From Metaphire vulgaris (taxonomy: Eukaryota > Annelida > Clitellata > Crassiclitellata > Megascolecidae): 64,000 nucleotides of DNA. The notes under the pieces are model-generated. The model was given only the letters and a program-made list of their open reading frames with translations. It did no database searches and was not told the DNA's origin. Where the stretch lies: positions 20,030,503 to 20,094,502 of the forward strand of contig CM030836.1 of the NCBI GenBank assembly GCA_018105865.1. Direction: 5' to 3'. The translations under genes and the position numbers were made by a program. Below are positions 41,313 through 51,168 of this stretch, in pieces. How positions within the stretch are numbered: the stretch's first letter is position 1; every line of letters begins with the position of its first letter.

Positions 41313-42068
41313 TCTCGCCCTCCAGTCCTAACGGGCGACGCCATTTTTCAAATAAAGACGTGGTTTTTAGCAATGCGTTCATTCGTGTTTCGTATATAAA
41401 AAAATGCATAGAATAATGCTTTAAAATCTTTATCATTTGGGATAGCAGAGAAATTCTTATTTCATTCTCAGTAAGCCTTTCTGTTGTCGAATGTCCATCG
41501 ATTCGAAGAATACGGAATTTCTCTGGGTGTACATTTTCCTATGACAGCTGTCTTGGACAAGAGCATTCAATTTACAATTTATACAGCTAAACCATCAGCC
41601 GCCATCTTGGGATAATATCTGAAAACGCTAACGTTAAAAGCGGTTGCAGAAGGAATACATAAGTAGTTATGGGTAGAAAATATGGTGCTGAAAATTATCC
41701 CCCCTCGAAAAAACACAAAGAAAAGACCGGTTCACTTTGACGCAGGCGCTATATTAAGCGGCCAAGATTTGTACAGTATACAGCAGACTGTCCGTCCAGC
41801 GAGACACACCGCCTCTACAGACCGTATGTAGCGCCACACTGCGACGGATACAGGAAGTACAAGGGAAACAGTCGATTTACGCCGTTTCATTAGATCCGTT
41901 CTGAGAGGAGCGTCGTCTGACGTCCAGAGGCGATGAAAAATGTGCCACGTCCACTTTTTCATCGACAACCCCGACGCCATTTGCAATTCCGTGACGTTTT
42001 CTTCGGTCGAAAAAGGAAATCGATTTTCTTCTTCTAACACAGAGGGATGAAGGTTCATCAAGAGTTTA
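41313..42068. other. No recognised gene
   Basis: A minus-strand frame at 42061-41732 is open for 109 codons but matches no family I recognise. Confidence 0.35.
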
Positions 42069-42076
42069 TTATATAT

Positions 42077-42413
42077 CAGTGGCGTAGCCAGGATTTCCGG
42101 AATGGGGGTTGGGGTTGAAGTTGGTTTTGATCATAACCAACTACTTCGAAAATCTTGACAAGCGAAAAGAGGCCATACTCATCTTTCCTCTTGTACATTT
42201 TCCATTTGCAAATGTGCTGACAAGCAAAAAGGTCGCCACCTTACGTCTTTACATTCTGTAGCGCTTAAAAATTATTTTGGGTCGGCAGCCAAGGAGGGGG
42301 TTAACCCCAAAACCGCGTCCGAAAATTTAAAAAATGTATGAGTACACATTAAAAATTGTTTTCGTCGGCAGCCAAGAGGGGTTTAACTCCCAAACCCCTT
42401 GGCTACGCCACTG
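42077..42413. mobile_element. hAT-like MITE, CAGTGGCGTAGCCAGG family, long copy
   Basis: Starts CAGTGGCGTAGCCAGGAT and ends TTGGCTACGCCACTG. It contains two copies of the shared word (42154 and 42218) and an internal partial duplication of TTTTCGTCGGCAGCCAAG. The flanking octamers are only partly alike. Confidence 0.85.
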
Positions 42414-42439
42414 GGTTATATCGTATAGGGTAACTAAAG

Positions 42440-43230
42440 GATGCTAAAGATAGTGACTCAATATGGTACTTGAAATTATCTCTAACAGGACGAAATAAGT
42501 TTCAAAAATGCAGTTGAATTTGCACAAATCCTCTGCACTATTAGCATTATGGAATAACGGGGTTGTCATGTTGGAGGCGCTTTAAATACAGAAGACGATG
42601 GCCTAAATTTGCAATAGCGATTGATATCAATGTAGTAATGGATGCTAAAGATAGTGGCTGAATATTGTGATTGAATTCTATATATAACAGGATGAAATAA
42701 ATTTCAAATGTACGTAGATTTGCTCATATACTGTGCATTATTAGCATTATGGAACAACGGGGGTTGTCATGCTGGATGCGCTATAAATACAGAAGACAAT
42801 GGCCTAAATTTGCAATAGCGATTGATATCGATGTAGTGAAGAATGCTAAAGATAGTCGCTCAATATGGTGCTTGAAATGGATCTCTAACAGGACCAAATA
42901 GGTTTCAAAACTGCGGTTGAATTTGCACAAATCCTGTGCATTATTAGCATTATGGAATAACGGGGGTTGTCATGGATGAACCGTTTTAAATGCAAAAGGT
43001 GATGACCTATGTTTTCAATAGCGATTGATATCGATGTATTGAAGAATGCTAAAGACAATGGTTCAATATAGTGCTTGAAATCGATCTCTAGCAGGACGAA
43101 ATAAGTTTCAAAAATGCGTTTGCATTTCCAAAAATCCGTTTTATTAGCATTATTTATGGACAAACGAGGGTTGATGATGAACCTTTTAAATGTTTGATGG
43201 CAATGTTTGCAATAGCGATTGATATCGATG
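42440..43230. repeat. Tandem satellite of about 201 bp, four copies, ending at the GPCR gene
   Basis: ATGCTAAAGA begins units at about 42441, 42642, 42843 and 43046. Each unit holds TTTCAAAAATGCRGTTGAAT, TTATTAGCATTATGGA and GCAATAGCGATTGATATC. The last unit is truncated near 43230, 100 bp before the GPCR start codon. In-frame codons upstream of that Met are translations of this satellite. Confidence 0.93.
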
Positions 43231-43325
43231 CATTAAACTATAGGCCCATTAACGCAGAAGAAAAACGCGTTGTTATACTGTACTGTAGGTATATGCTGTG
43301 TATGCATATTGCCTATATACAAACC

Positions 43326-44423
43326 ATGGCTAACTCTTCATATCTTGACGTCTTACCGGACTCCAACTCATCCTACTCGGACTACGCGATGGAGTGGGCC
43401 AACGGAACGCAACCGCCGCCGTCGGGTGCAGCTTCTTCCCCCGCCGCCCGTACGGCCACCATCGCCCGTACGGCCACGATCGCCAAGTGTGCCATCCTCC
43501 TGCCCGTCGTTTTCATCGGCGTCGTCGGCAACATCTTGACGCTGGTCGCCATCCGGACGACGCCGCGTCTCTGGACGAAGACGAACCTCTTCCTCGCCAG
43601 CATGGCGGTCGCCGACGTCCTGGTGGCGGTCACCCTCGTCTACTACACCGCCTACCAGCTGGTCGTCTACATATTCGCCAGTCCGTGTCGCTTCATCCGC
43701 ATGATCGCCGTCGTAACGCCGATCCAGACGATACCGCTGTACGTCTCCTGCGCCCACCTCGCCCTGCTGGCCGTCGACCGCTACGTCGCCATCGTCTACC
43801 CGCTCCACTACGAGCTGCGCATGACGCCGGCCGTGACCGGCGTCCTGGTGGCGGCGGCCTGGGTCGTTCCGGCGCTGATGTCCCTCCTGCAGATGTTCTG
43901 GCTGCTGCGCGTCGACTGGACTTCCTGCCTGGCGCCGTACTCGGTGGCCGTTCAGTTCGCGCTGTCGCTGGCTTTGTACGCGTTCGTTTCCGTCGTCATG
44001 ATCGGCGCCTATTCGCGCATCTTCAAGATCGTGCTCGGTCACCGGGCGAAGATCAACGCGGCGGCCGCCTACAGCGCTGCCCGTCAGAGCACCTCGACCG
44101 TCGACGGCGGACCGGGGATCTTGACCGAGGCGGGCATTAAGACGACGGCGGCGGCGGCGGCGGCGTCGAAGAAGACGGAGTTCAAGGCGGCGAAGATGGT
44201 GTCCGTCGTTTTGCTGTCCTTCATAATCCTCTGGTTTCCCAACATACTGGGAAAGGCTTTGCAGGCGGTCGGTAGGAGGGACTCGTTTGCTCAGTACCTG
44301 CTCGACATTGGGATCGGACTGGGTAGCGTCAACAACTCACTCAACTGGGTCATATACGGGGTCATGAACCAAGATTTCAGAAACGCCTTCAAGCGCCTAC
44401 TACCGAAATGTCGAAAATCCTAA
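43326..44423 (+). CDS. Class A orphan GPCR, intronless coding region
   Basis: 365 residues. The start was chosen at ACCATGG (43326) because the longer frame upstream is satellite. The N-terminus has Asn glycosylation sites at residues 3, 14 and 26. Seven hydrophobic segments are visible: GNILTLVA with N69 (position 1.50), LASMAVAD with D98 (2.50), AVDRYVAIVYPLHY (DRY at 152-154), a Trp in TM4, TM5, ILWFP in TM6, and NSLNWVIYG in TM7. The usual NPxxY has Trp in place of Pro. Position 3.32 by counting from DRY is Gln135, not Asp, so an amine receptor is unlikely. C122 lies six residues too far from DRY to be the usual TM3 disulphide Cys. Loop 3 is Ala/Thr/Lys-rich, then FRNAFKRLL forms helix 8. 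The ligand is unknown. Confidence 0.92.
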   Translation: MANSSYLDVLPDSNSSYSDYAMEWANGTQPPPSGAASSPAARTATIARTATIAKCAILLPVVFIGVVGNILTLVAIRTTPRLWTKTNLFLASMAVADVLVAVTLVYYTAYQLVVYIFASPCRFIRMIAVVTPIQTIPLYVSCAHLALLAVDRYVAIVYPLHYELRMTPAVTGVLVAAAWVVPALMSLLQMFWLLRVDWTSCLAPYSVAVQFALSLALYAFVSVVMIGAYSRIFKIVLGHRAKINAAAAYSAARQSTSTVDGGPGILTEAGIKTTAAAAAASKKTEFKAAKMVSVVLLSFIILWFPNILGKALQAVGRRDSFAQYLLDIGIGLGSVNNSLNWVIYGVMNQDFRNAFKRLLPKCRKS

Positions 44424-44460
44424 ATCGTCTCTTGGTTGACTAACAAAAGAAAACTTCTGT

Positions 44461-44466
44461 AATAAA
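44461..44466 (+). terminator. GPCR poly(A) signal AATAAA
   Basis: AATAAA 38 bp after the stop codon, implying a very short 3' untranslated region. Confidence 0.6.
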
Positions 44467-44942
44467 TTTAACAGGTCTAAGTATATATGCACTTTATGGC
44501 ACCAGGTCTAATACTCTAAAGGTATCAATCGATGGTACTGCAGACCATTCAAGAGATCAGTCAGTGGGAAATAGCAAAACAGAGCTAGGCCTATGAAGGA
44601 ACTACTCTATTTGGAAGATATGCATTTTAAGCCCAGATCTGACAGTACTCAATTCTTTGGAAGATCTGACAGCCAAATGAAGAGAATTCCATGTTTTGGG
44701 GCCAGAAATAGAAAATGCTAACACCGAAGAACTAAAGCAGCAAAACTCCTGGAAACCTCCAAACACAACACCCTTAGGGCATTTTAATTAATTAATTATT
44801 TATTTATTTGATACAGGAAAATCTGATTGATTAAGTCGTCTGCATTTTCGCTGTTTAATTAATTGTAGTTAATAATCACAGTTCTGCTAATCGTACGTCG
44901 ATTCGTCGAATCTGGTTTTATTACGAAGAATATTTCATATTT
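44467..44942. other. No recognised gene
   Basis: AT-rich DNA without recognised features. Confidence 0.4.
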
Positions 44943-44950
44943 GGTCGTAT

Positions 44951-45183
44951 CATGGAGGTATTATCCCTGGAGACGTCATTACGTCATTTCGGTGAAGCCG
45001 ACTAGCTGGGAAATTCCCAGACGACAGCCACAGTTTGAGTCAACCAAGATGTCCGCTAACACATGATTTGAGTCAACCAAATATGTCCGCTAACAGCCTA
45101 CGCGCTAGCTACATGCACTACTGGCTTCACGCAGCCTGGGCTGAAAATGACGTAATGCCGTCTCCAGCGATAATACCTCCACG
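44951..45183. mobile_element. MITE with 40-bp inverted ends and exact 8-bp duplication (hAT or P type)
   Basis: CATGGAGGTATTATC and CTGGAGACG-CATTACGTCATTT at the left are mirrored at 45140-45183 (AAAATGACGTAATG to GATAATACCTCCACG). Exact GGTCGTAT at 44943-44950 and 45184-45191. The ends differ from the CAGTGG families, and a CA-start with an 8-bp duplication is also compatible with P elements. A near-repeat of TTTGAGTCAACCAA lies inside. Confidence 0.9.
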
Positions 45184-45191
45184 GGTCGTAT

Positions 45192-45892
45192 ACTGAAAGC
45201 CATCATGCTTGACTTTAATGGTTATTGCTTTCATCAAGGGATGCTTACCACTGTCTTGGACCGCGTTTTGTTCTTAATTTAATAGACGCTGACATACAAA
45301 CCAACTATTAATAATTATAGAATAGCTCTGCCTTTGTATTTGCCATTTCCGATTGAAGCCAACAGGTGACGCCACAACGAGTTCTACCTGCACCTAATAT
45401 TGCAGATAGTAATTAAAATAGTAATAATAGCGGCTATTAAGTCTCGATAATGCATCCTCAACGCCTTACTCAATTACTCAATTAATCTTAATATTATTAC
45501 TGCATGATAAGTAAAAATGTGCTATTAGGTGGTCTCATAGCCAGATTAGTCAATGTCTAAACTGTAATTTGGCTGAATTAAGTTTTTCCCTCGATTGGTG
45601 AATGGTCAGCAAATGACCTAGATGGCCTATAGTCCTTGTCTAGCATCTCTTCATCCTTACTTTGAACATTCTGAATAGACACCGCACATGCACTGTAAGA
45701 GATCGCGTAACAGATAACTGAATTTCACAATGGAAAATCTCATGGGCCACGGTCTACGGCCTACGGCCTATACAGTAGATATCCCACGGATTCAAAACTC
45801 CCTGATAATTGATTTTTAAAAAAATGTTCGACGCAAAATTAAATTCAGAATCGAGGCCAGAAGTCAACGATGAGAAAAATAACAGTGGCGAT
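45192..45892. other. No recognised gene
   Basis: AT-rich, nothing recognised. Confidence 0.4.
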
Positions 45893-46285
45893 TCCAAGAA
45901 CTTTTGACGGGGTGGGGTGGGGTGCAATGAATTTCTAGGAAGATCCCGACAATTGTCAAAGGAATTATATGTAAACGGCTTATAAGAAATCTGTAGATTT
46001 TATTTTTAAAATATAAAAATATAATACGGAGCGGGTGTAACGGTGGCCCCGGGCGCAATCCAGAGGAGGGGGGGGTAAAAATAGATCCGACTACCTTCTT
46101 TGCTTGTCAACGCTCTTTTTTACAGTAAAACCCTTAAAAATCATCAATTTTGTCTAAAGTACTACAATGAAATAAATGCCAAAAATTTTCCTCTGAAATT
46201 CATCAACGACACACACACGCATTTTTAATGGGCCGGTGGGAGGGGGGACGCATCCCCAATCATCCCCAACGTGGAACCGCCCCTG
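45893..46285. mobile_element. Composite MITE, CAGTGGCGATTCCAAG to GGAACCGCCCCTG
   Basis: The left terminus is a mutated CAGTGGCGGTTCCAGG, and the right terminus ACGTGGAACCGCCCCTG is intact. It contains CTTTGCTTGTCAACG. The octamers do not match and the interior may include a second element near 46037. Confidence 0.6.
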
Positions 46286-46794
46286 CATGATGCGCCTTCT
46301 AGTACTGCTCTGGGGTAATACACGCCGACTTATAATATAGAACTCACGACATATACACGCAGTCACTTTGAGTTAGGATTAAGGTCTTTTAAGATAACTT
46401 GAAAACGACGAAAACTTTGAGAAATCTTTGCTAGTATTTTTCTTGAACACGCAAGACTTGTCAACAACAAATGCACACAATGGCGTGGACGGTGGACCTG
46501 CCTCATGACATGTCTCATGTGTATGGCCTCTACGATTAGGCCTAAAGCATTCAACGACATTCTCCATATCGCATCAGGTGTATTTGGCCTACTATAGGGC
46601 CTATATAGGCGTAAGACATGTTAAGACGTTACACAGTACGGCCTTGTCTAAAACAGGGCCTATATTGTGTTCAGGCATGGAATCCAAGACATATATTAAT
46701 TATATTTTTCCGTTAGCGATCATGGATTTCCACTTTTTTCGATCTTCACATCCTCTTATATTAATTCGATGTTATTCTATCTTTTGTATACTTC
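46286..46794. other. No recognised gene
   Basis: TAGGCCTA-rich DNA. It may include the decayed upstream part of the LINE relic that follows. Confidence 0.35.
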
Positions 46795-47045
46795 AGAGGG
46801 AAAAGACTCAACTGGTATGGACTATGGACATGTCAGCAGAATGGATGAAAGGAGACTACCATACAAGACACTCTACACTCGAATAGAAGGAAATAAAGAA
46901 AGAAAGAAAGAGGAAGACCCAGGAAAAAAGTGGATGGACAACATCAGAGAAGATATGAACATGAAAGGAATTTCAATTTTAGAAGGAAGACGATGATTAA
47001 CTGAAGATAGAACTTCTTGGAAACATTTTGTATCTAGCTACTGCC
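46795..47045 (+). pseudogene. LINE ORF2 C-terminal relic with (ATG)n tail
   Basis: Conceptual translation gives YGHVSRMDERRLPYKTLYTR, then KKWMDNIREDMNMKGISILE and, after a frameshift, TEDRTSWKHFVSSYCR. This is the conserved order of the C-terminal end of many non-LTR retrotransposon reverse transcriptases. The (ATG)n tract at 47071-47140 follows after some 25 bp, as a 3' tail. Confidence 0.8.
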
Positions 47046-47070
47046 GCTGAAGAGTTGGCAGAGAGCAAAA

Positions 47071-47080
47071 ATGATGATGA

Positions 47081-47121
<41 letters not shown>

Positions 47122-47140
47122 ATGATGATGATGATGATAT
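47071..47140. repeat. (ATG)n microsatellite
   Basis: ATG tract with a slip at 47121. Confidence 0.95.
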
Positions 47141-47672
47141 CTTTACTGTGTTGCACTGCACAGTGCAGTTTAAAAGTGAGCCTTAGCTTACACGTTCATT
47201 CGCTAGGTGGCGTAGTAGCGCCAGAATGTTTTAATGCCAAGACGTGGAAGTGATAACCGATGCCTTTGCCCGATAATTAAAAGTATTCAAAATCCTTTAT
47301 TTTGGGCTTCTTTTAAATAATTCTTTCTTATCAATATATTTTGAATTTGTAAACCTACGTTTTGCCTCATAATCAACAGATGGAATGATTGTGAATAGAA
47401 CTTATAAAACGGCGTACAAGTGAAATGTGTAAAGCGCTTCGCTAAGCCTGCCTTTAAAAAAGCGCTATATAAGTTGACATATTGACATATTGACACTGAT
47501 AAGATGGTATCGACTACTATAGGTGCAGCCTAATGCGTTAAGTAACCTAGGTAGGCTACTCTAAGATATTACATTGGACTCGAAATCGAATAGCTAGTGG
47601 ACTGCAGAATAAAGAGTTAGAAGTAAAGACTATACACTCGCTACAGTAACGGAACGAGGATTTTATGTCCTT
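47141..47672. other. No gene; SINE-tail fragment
   Basis: GTGTAAAGCGCTTCGC and AAAGCGCTATATAAGTTGAC at 47428-47479 with three TTGACATA units resemble the 3' end of SINE-like family 2. Confidence 0.5.
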
Positions 47673-47680
47673 TTAGACTG

Positions 47681-47922
47681 CAGTGGCGTAGCCAAGGGAA
47701 TTTTGAGGTTAAAACACCCTTGGCTGCCCACCCACAATCCTCAGTTGTATAGAATGTAAAGGCGTAAGAGGTGACGACCTTTTTTGCTTGTCAGCATCGC
47801 AAGGAAAAAATACAAGAAGGAAATATGAGGATGACCTTTTTGCTTGTCAAGATTTTTTCGAAGTTGGTCACAGTCAAAACCAAAACCCCTCCCCCTTTCC
47901 GGAAATCCTGGCTACGCCACTG
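47681..47922. mobile_element. hAT-like MITE, CAGTGGCGTAGCC family
   Basis: Ends CAGTGGCGTAGCCAAGG and CCTGGCTACGCCACTG. The shared internal word occurs twice (47777-47795 and 47833-47852). Flanking octamers agree at 5 of 8. Confidence 0.83.
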
Positions 47923-48071
47923 GTAGATAGCAACGTTTTTGTAGACTATTTATAGAGTATTTGTAGATTCTTTTGTAGACTCGAGGAAGAGAAGGACGTG
48001 GACATCATGGCTAAGCTGCTAAACAGTTTTGTATAAACAGTTTTTCTGGAATCATGACATTTATACACGCC

Positions 48072-48151
48072 TTAATCCCTTAACTGGGGATCCCGGATAT
48101 ATCCGTCCATTTTACATTGAGTTACAGTTAAATACACGGTTAAGGGGTTAA
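48072..48151. mobile_element. 80-bp palindromic TTAA-flanked MITE, copy 3
   Basis: TTAA-TCCCTTAACTGGGGATCCC to ACACGGTTAAGGGG-TTAA. Same interior CATTTTACATTGAGTTAC and same length as the copies at 18300 and 27659. Confidence 0.87.
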
Positions 48152-48479
48152 AAGGCAATGACACGTCTAACATGCGTGATGTTATCTTAGAAGCATCGCT
48201 GACTTAAGCTGCTGATGCTGCTGTTGCTTGAGGCATGAGCTCATGGAGTCGATGGGGGGGGGGGTGTTATAAAGGCTACGCCTTTTGGAACTAGACTGTA
48301 CTGTTAGTCAATTCTGTCTGTCTGTCTTTCTGTCTGTCGTTCTGTCTGTCTTTCTCTCTGCTCCGTCAATAGCCCACCAGCTAACTTCGATTTTCCTGGG
48401 GGTTAGACCATGCAAAAATTTGAGGCGGAGGCATTTTTACGCCAAATATATAATATTTTTCAAAAATCGATGACTGTGC

Positions 48480-48513
48480 AGTCTGTCTGTCTGTCTGTAT
48501 GCCTCTCTCTCTG

Positions 48514-48544
<31 letters not shown>

Positions 48545-48553
48545 GTCTCTGTC

Positions 48554-48605
<52 letters not shown>

Positions 48606-48610
48606 CTCTC
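48480..48610. repeat. (CTGT)n/(CT)n microsatellite
   Basis: Compound pyrimidine tract. Smaller CTGT runs flank it at 48315-48360 and 48710-48740. Confidence 0.95.
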
Positions 48611-48709
48611 CCGATGTGCCGCTGTCTTTTTGTAGCATCACTGTAGGCCTTCTGTATATGTGGCCAGGGCGAACTGTTTGGCCTCTGCATGCCTGTCTGT
48701 GAGTAGGCG

Positions 48710-48740
<31 letters not shown>

Positions 48741-48860
48741 TTACCTGGTCACAACCGGAGTAATAATAAATAACAATAAATGTCCGTTTACCTGCGGCCA
48801 TTCCTGTTGTTCGGTGAGCGTGTTTCCTGTCTCGTTTAACGCGAAAACCTTCCTTGCATG

Positions 48861-49085
48861 CAGTAGTGGCGGTTCCAGGATTTCTTGGTGAGGGGGGAGG
48901 GAATTGTATCCCTCATCTTACTACACTTTTACCGAAAACTAGGTTGATAAGCAAAAAAGGCGATCCCCGGTTAGTTTTACTGGACTTTTACCCAAAAATG
49001 GGTCTCACAAGCAAAAAAAAGTAAGTCAGAAAGTCCGGTGGGGGGGATGCATCCCCACTCATCCCCCCACTTGGAACCGCCACTG
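48861..49085. mobile_element. MITE, GTGGCGGTTCCAGG family
   Basis: CAGTAGTGGCGGTTCCAGG to CTTGGAACCGCCACTG, containing two copies of AAGCAAAAAA (48949, 49009) and GGGGATGCATCCCCACTC. The left end has an apparent 3-bp insertion and the octamers are only similar. Confidence 0.8.
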
Positions 49086-49142
49086 CTCCATGTCTTGACA
49101 CTACGTGCATTGGTGCTCTTATATAGAAATATTGACACTTCT

Positions 49143-49215
49143 CCTTCTTCTCCTCCTCCTCCTCTTCCTCCTCCTCCTCCTCCTCCTCCTCTTCTTCTTT
49201 CTCCCTCACCTCCTC
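49143..49215. repeat. (CTC)n/(CTT) microsatellite
   Basis: Pyrimidine trinucleotide tract. Confidence 0.9.
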
Positions 49216-49399
49216 CTGTAGGATTGGAAGTCAAATAAGAAGAAATTGTCTTACTTTAAAAAGCTGCAAAACAAGATTCTCGATTCTCGTCAGTAAAGGC
49301 CCTATGCATTGCATGGTTAGTTGGCCAAATTGTAAGAACTAACTTGAACTTAACGGCTTTTACAGTTCAATATTTCAATCTATTAGTCGCACCAATTTC

Positions 49400-49407
49400 T
49401 CTCTCTT

Positions 49408-49439
<32 letters not shown>

Positions 49440-49445
49440 CTTCTT

Positions 49446-49510
<65 letters not shown>
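49400..49510. repeat. (CTTT)n/(CT)n microsatellite
   Basis: Compound CT-rich tract. Confidence 0.95.
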
Positions 49511-49511
<1 letters not shown>

Positions 49512-49699
49512 GTTCTATCGAAGTGAATCGTGTATTCTGAGGACGGCGTATGAGGCGCCATTTTAAGTGGTCGTTGTAGATTTTTGCGAAAGATTGGCCA
49601 CTGTCCGCGAGGCATATTCTGTTTAACGCAACGCCGCATTTAAATCAATTCTTTTACCGTTGATAAAAGACAGGTAGGCAGGGGCACACTGAGACAAAG

Positions 49700-49701
49700 A
49701 C

Positions 49702-49757
<56 letters not shown>

Positions 49758-49758
49758 C
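49700..49758. repeat. (GA)n/(CAGA)n microsatellite
   Basis: Purine-rich tract about 75 bp upstream of the TATA elements of the next gene. Confidence 0.95.
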
Positions 49759-49827
49759 GAGCGCATTTAGAAGAGAAAATAGAATTATGCGCCGCGAAAA
49801 TAGCGCCGCCCTTGAGGAGCCGCCGCT

Positions 49828-49862
49828 GTATATTATAAAAGCGAGTGGCGGTATATAAAGTC
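49828..49862 (+). promoter_or_regulatory. Tandem TATA boxes of the peptide-receptor-like GPCR gene
   Basis: TATTATAAAA (49831-49840) and TATATAAAG (49852-49860) lie 20 bp apart in a GC-rich setting, predicting starts near 49865 and 49885 and a leader of about 460-480 nt before the start codon at 50345. Confidence 0.55.
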
Positions 49863-49931
49863 GCATCGCTCGAGCTGCGGCCGAAAGGAAGGAAGGAGGA
49901 AAGAAAGAAGACGAACAAGAACGTTCTTCCG

Positions 49932-50039
49932 ATGGCCGAGACCGAACCCGGAGAGACAACCGATCGCAACCGTTACAACGACGAATGCAACAGGGAGAGA
50001 CAACGAGGCAACGACGCCCTGTGCTCTATGCTCGTATAG
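49932..50039 (+). CDS. Upstream ORF (35 codons) in the GPCR leader
   Basis: ATG at 49932 (CCGATGG, G at +4) starts MAETEPGETTDRNRYNDECN and stops at 50037-50039, ahead of the main start codon at 50345. If the leader is as predicted, this small frame would be translated first and could lower GPCR expression. The peptide is very polar and unrecognised. It may have no function beyond regulation. Confidence 0.3.
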   Translation: MAETEPGETTDRNRYNDECNRERQRGNDALCSMLV

Positions 50040-50048
50040 ACTGAGACT

Positions 50049-50238
50049 CAGTGTTTTATACAGGCCTGTTAGGAGGGGAGATTCCCCTCCCCCACCTCAA
50101 AATTCCCCAAAATCTCAAAATCCCAGCACTTACACAAATTTTGCATTGAACTGTGTCTTTTCCTCTCAACCAAGTCGATTTTCCCCTCCCTCAAGCCCCA
50201 CCCCCCCCGCAAAGGCCTGAAGTCTGGATAAAACACCG
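50049..50238. mobile_element. hAT-like MITE in the GPCR leader, CAGTGTTTTATACAGG family
   Basis: Starts CAGTGTTTTATACAGGCCTG, ends CTGGATAAAACACCG. Flanks ctgagact (50041-50048) and gtgagact (50239-50246) match at 7 of 8. It lies between the upstream ORF and the main start codon, so it would be part of the mRNA unless spliced out. Confidence 0.85.
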
Positions 50239-50344
50239 GTGAGACTTCACCCGGTGACCGGAAACGGAAGTGTCGTTGTCTTTAAACGGAGAAGAAGAAG
50301 AAGAAGAGGAGGCGTCGCCGTGACAACAACCGCCGGGCGAAACC

Positions 50345-50787
50345 ATGGCAACGACGGTCGTCAACGCCTCGACGGACGACAACGACGACGACGACGACTA
50401 CGTCATCGATGACGTAAACGCGTCCGAGTGTCACGCCGTGTACATCTATCCGTACGTCGACTATACGCAGAACGACGTCGTACGCTACGCCTTCGTCATC
50501 GCCTACGTCATCGTCGTCTGCCTGTCGTTGCTAGGCAACCTGATGGTCATGTGGACGGTCTACGCCAACAAGAGGATGCGAACGGTGACCAACTACTACA
50601 TCGTCAATCTGGCGGCGTCCGACTTCCTCGTGGCGGCCATCGTCATGCCTCTGAAGCTGGTCGAATATACGGTTCCGTGCGAGTGGAGCCTGTTCGCCAG
50701 CGATGCCCTCTGTTCCTTCGTCTACTTCCTGCTCCCCGTCTTCGTGTTTGTCAGCGTTCTTACGCTCGTCGCCATTTCGGTCGAAAG
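50345..50787 (+). CDS. Peptide-receptor-like GPCR, coding exon 1 (N-terminus to TM3)
   Basis: Start ACCATGG at 50345. Codons 1-147 plus two bases. The N-terminus carries Asn sites at 7 and 25 and a six-residue Asp/Asn-rich acidic stretch. LSLLGNLMVMW (N65, 1.50), MRTVTNYYIVNLAASDFLV (D93, 2.50), PCEWSLF, and C123 exactly 24 residues before E147, the canonical TM3 spacing. The exon ends within the E-R-F version of the DRY motif, GAA AG/GTCTGT. It joins in phase 2 to the exon at 61727. The MRTVTNYYIVNLAxxD motif is typical of neuropeptide receptors (orexin/allatotropin, trissin, neuromedin U and ghrelin-receptor-like groups). The exact ligand class is not resolved. Confidence 0.88.
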
Positions 50788-51135
50788 GTCTGTCTCGAGA
50801 GTAAAAACGGGGGTGGGGTGGGGGGCTTTGTGGTACTCGGACCCAGGGATCTAGGCCGTTTTCGGGGCGGGGGTGGAGGAGGAGGGGGAAGTGCCCTTTT
50901 TTCGTCCCGGAAATTTCAAATTCCCTTTGGAAATTTTGGCATACTACATCAACTGCTGTTAAGCAGCCCCTAGCTGACTTCCCACTCCCGCCGGCCTTGT
51001 CAGTTTCATCCCCGGAGTCCAGGGGTCTAGATTAAAAACACTGTCCTGACTCCCTCCTGCCCCATTCGGGTATAAACCCGTAGTGTCAGTTTCAAAGATA
51101 ACGACTGAAAACCCCCAAAATTCACATAACATTTA

Positions 51136-51168
<33 letters not shown>

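Noticed and set aside
41732..42061. 109-codon minus-strand frame
   Set aside because: No recognisable domain or splice context; kept only as an unassigned frame.
43368..44042. 224-codon minus-strand frame opposite the GPCR
   Set aside because: Antisense shadow of a GC-rich exon, with low-complexity Asp/Arg/Gln content and no domain.
43394..44140. 248-codon frame overlapping the orphan GPCR on the same strand
   Set aside because: Out-of-frame Arg/Pro-rich translation of a GC-rich real coding exon. The GPCR frame has all family motifs.
50788..50854. Read-through end of the GPCR exon 1 frame (TGVGWGALWYSDPGI)
   Set aside because: Intron sequence after the donor at 50788; the protein continues correctly only at 61727.
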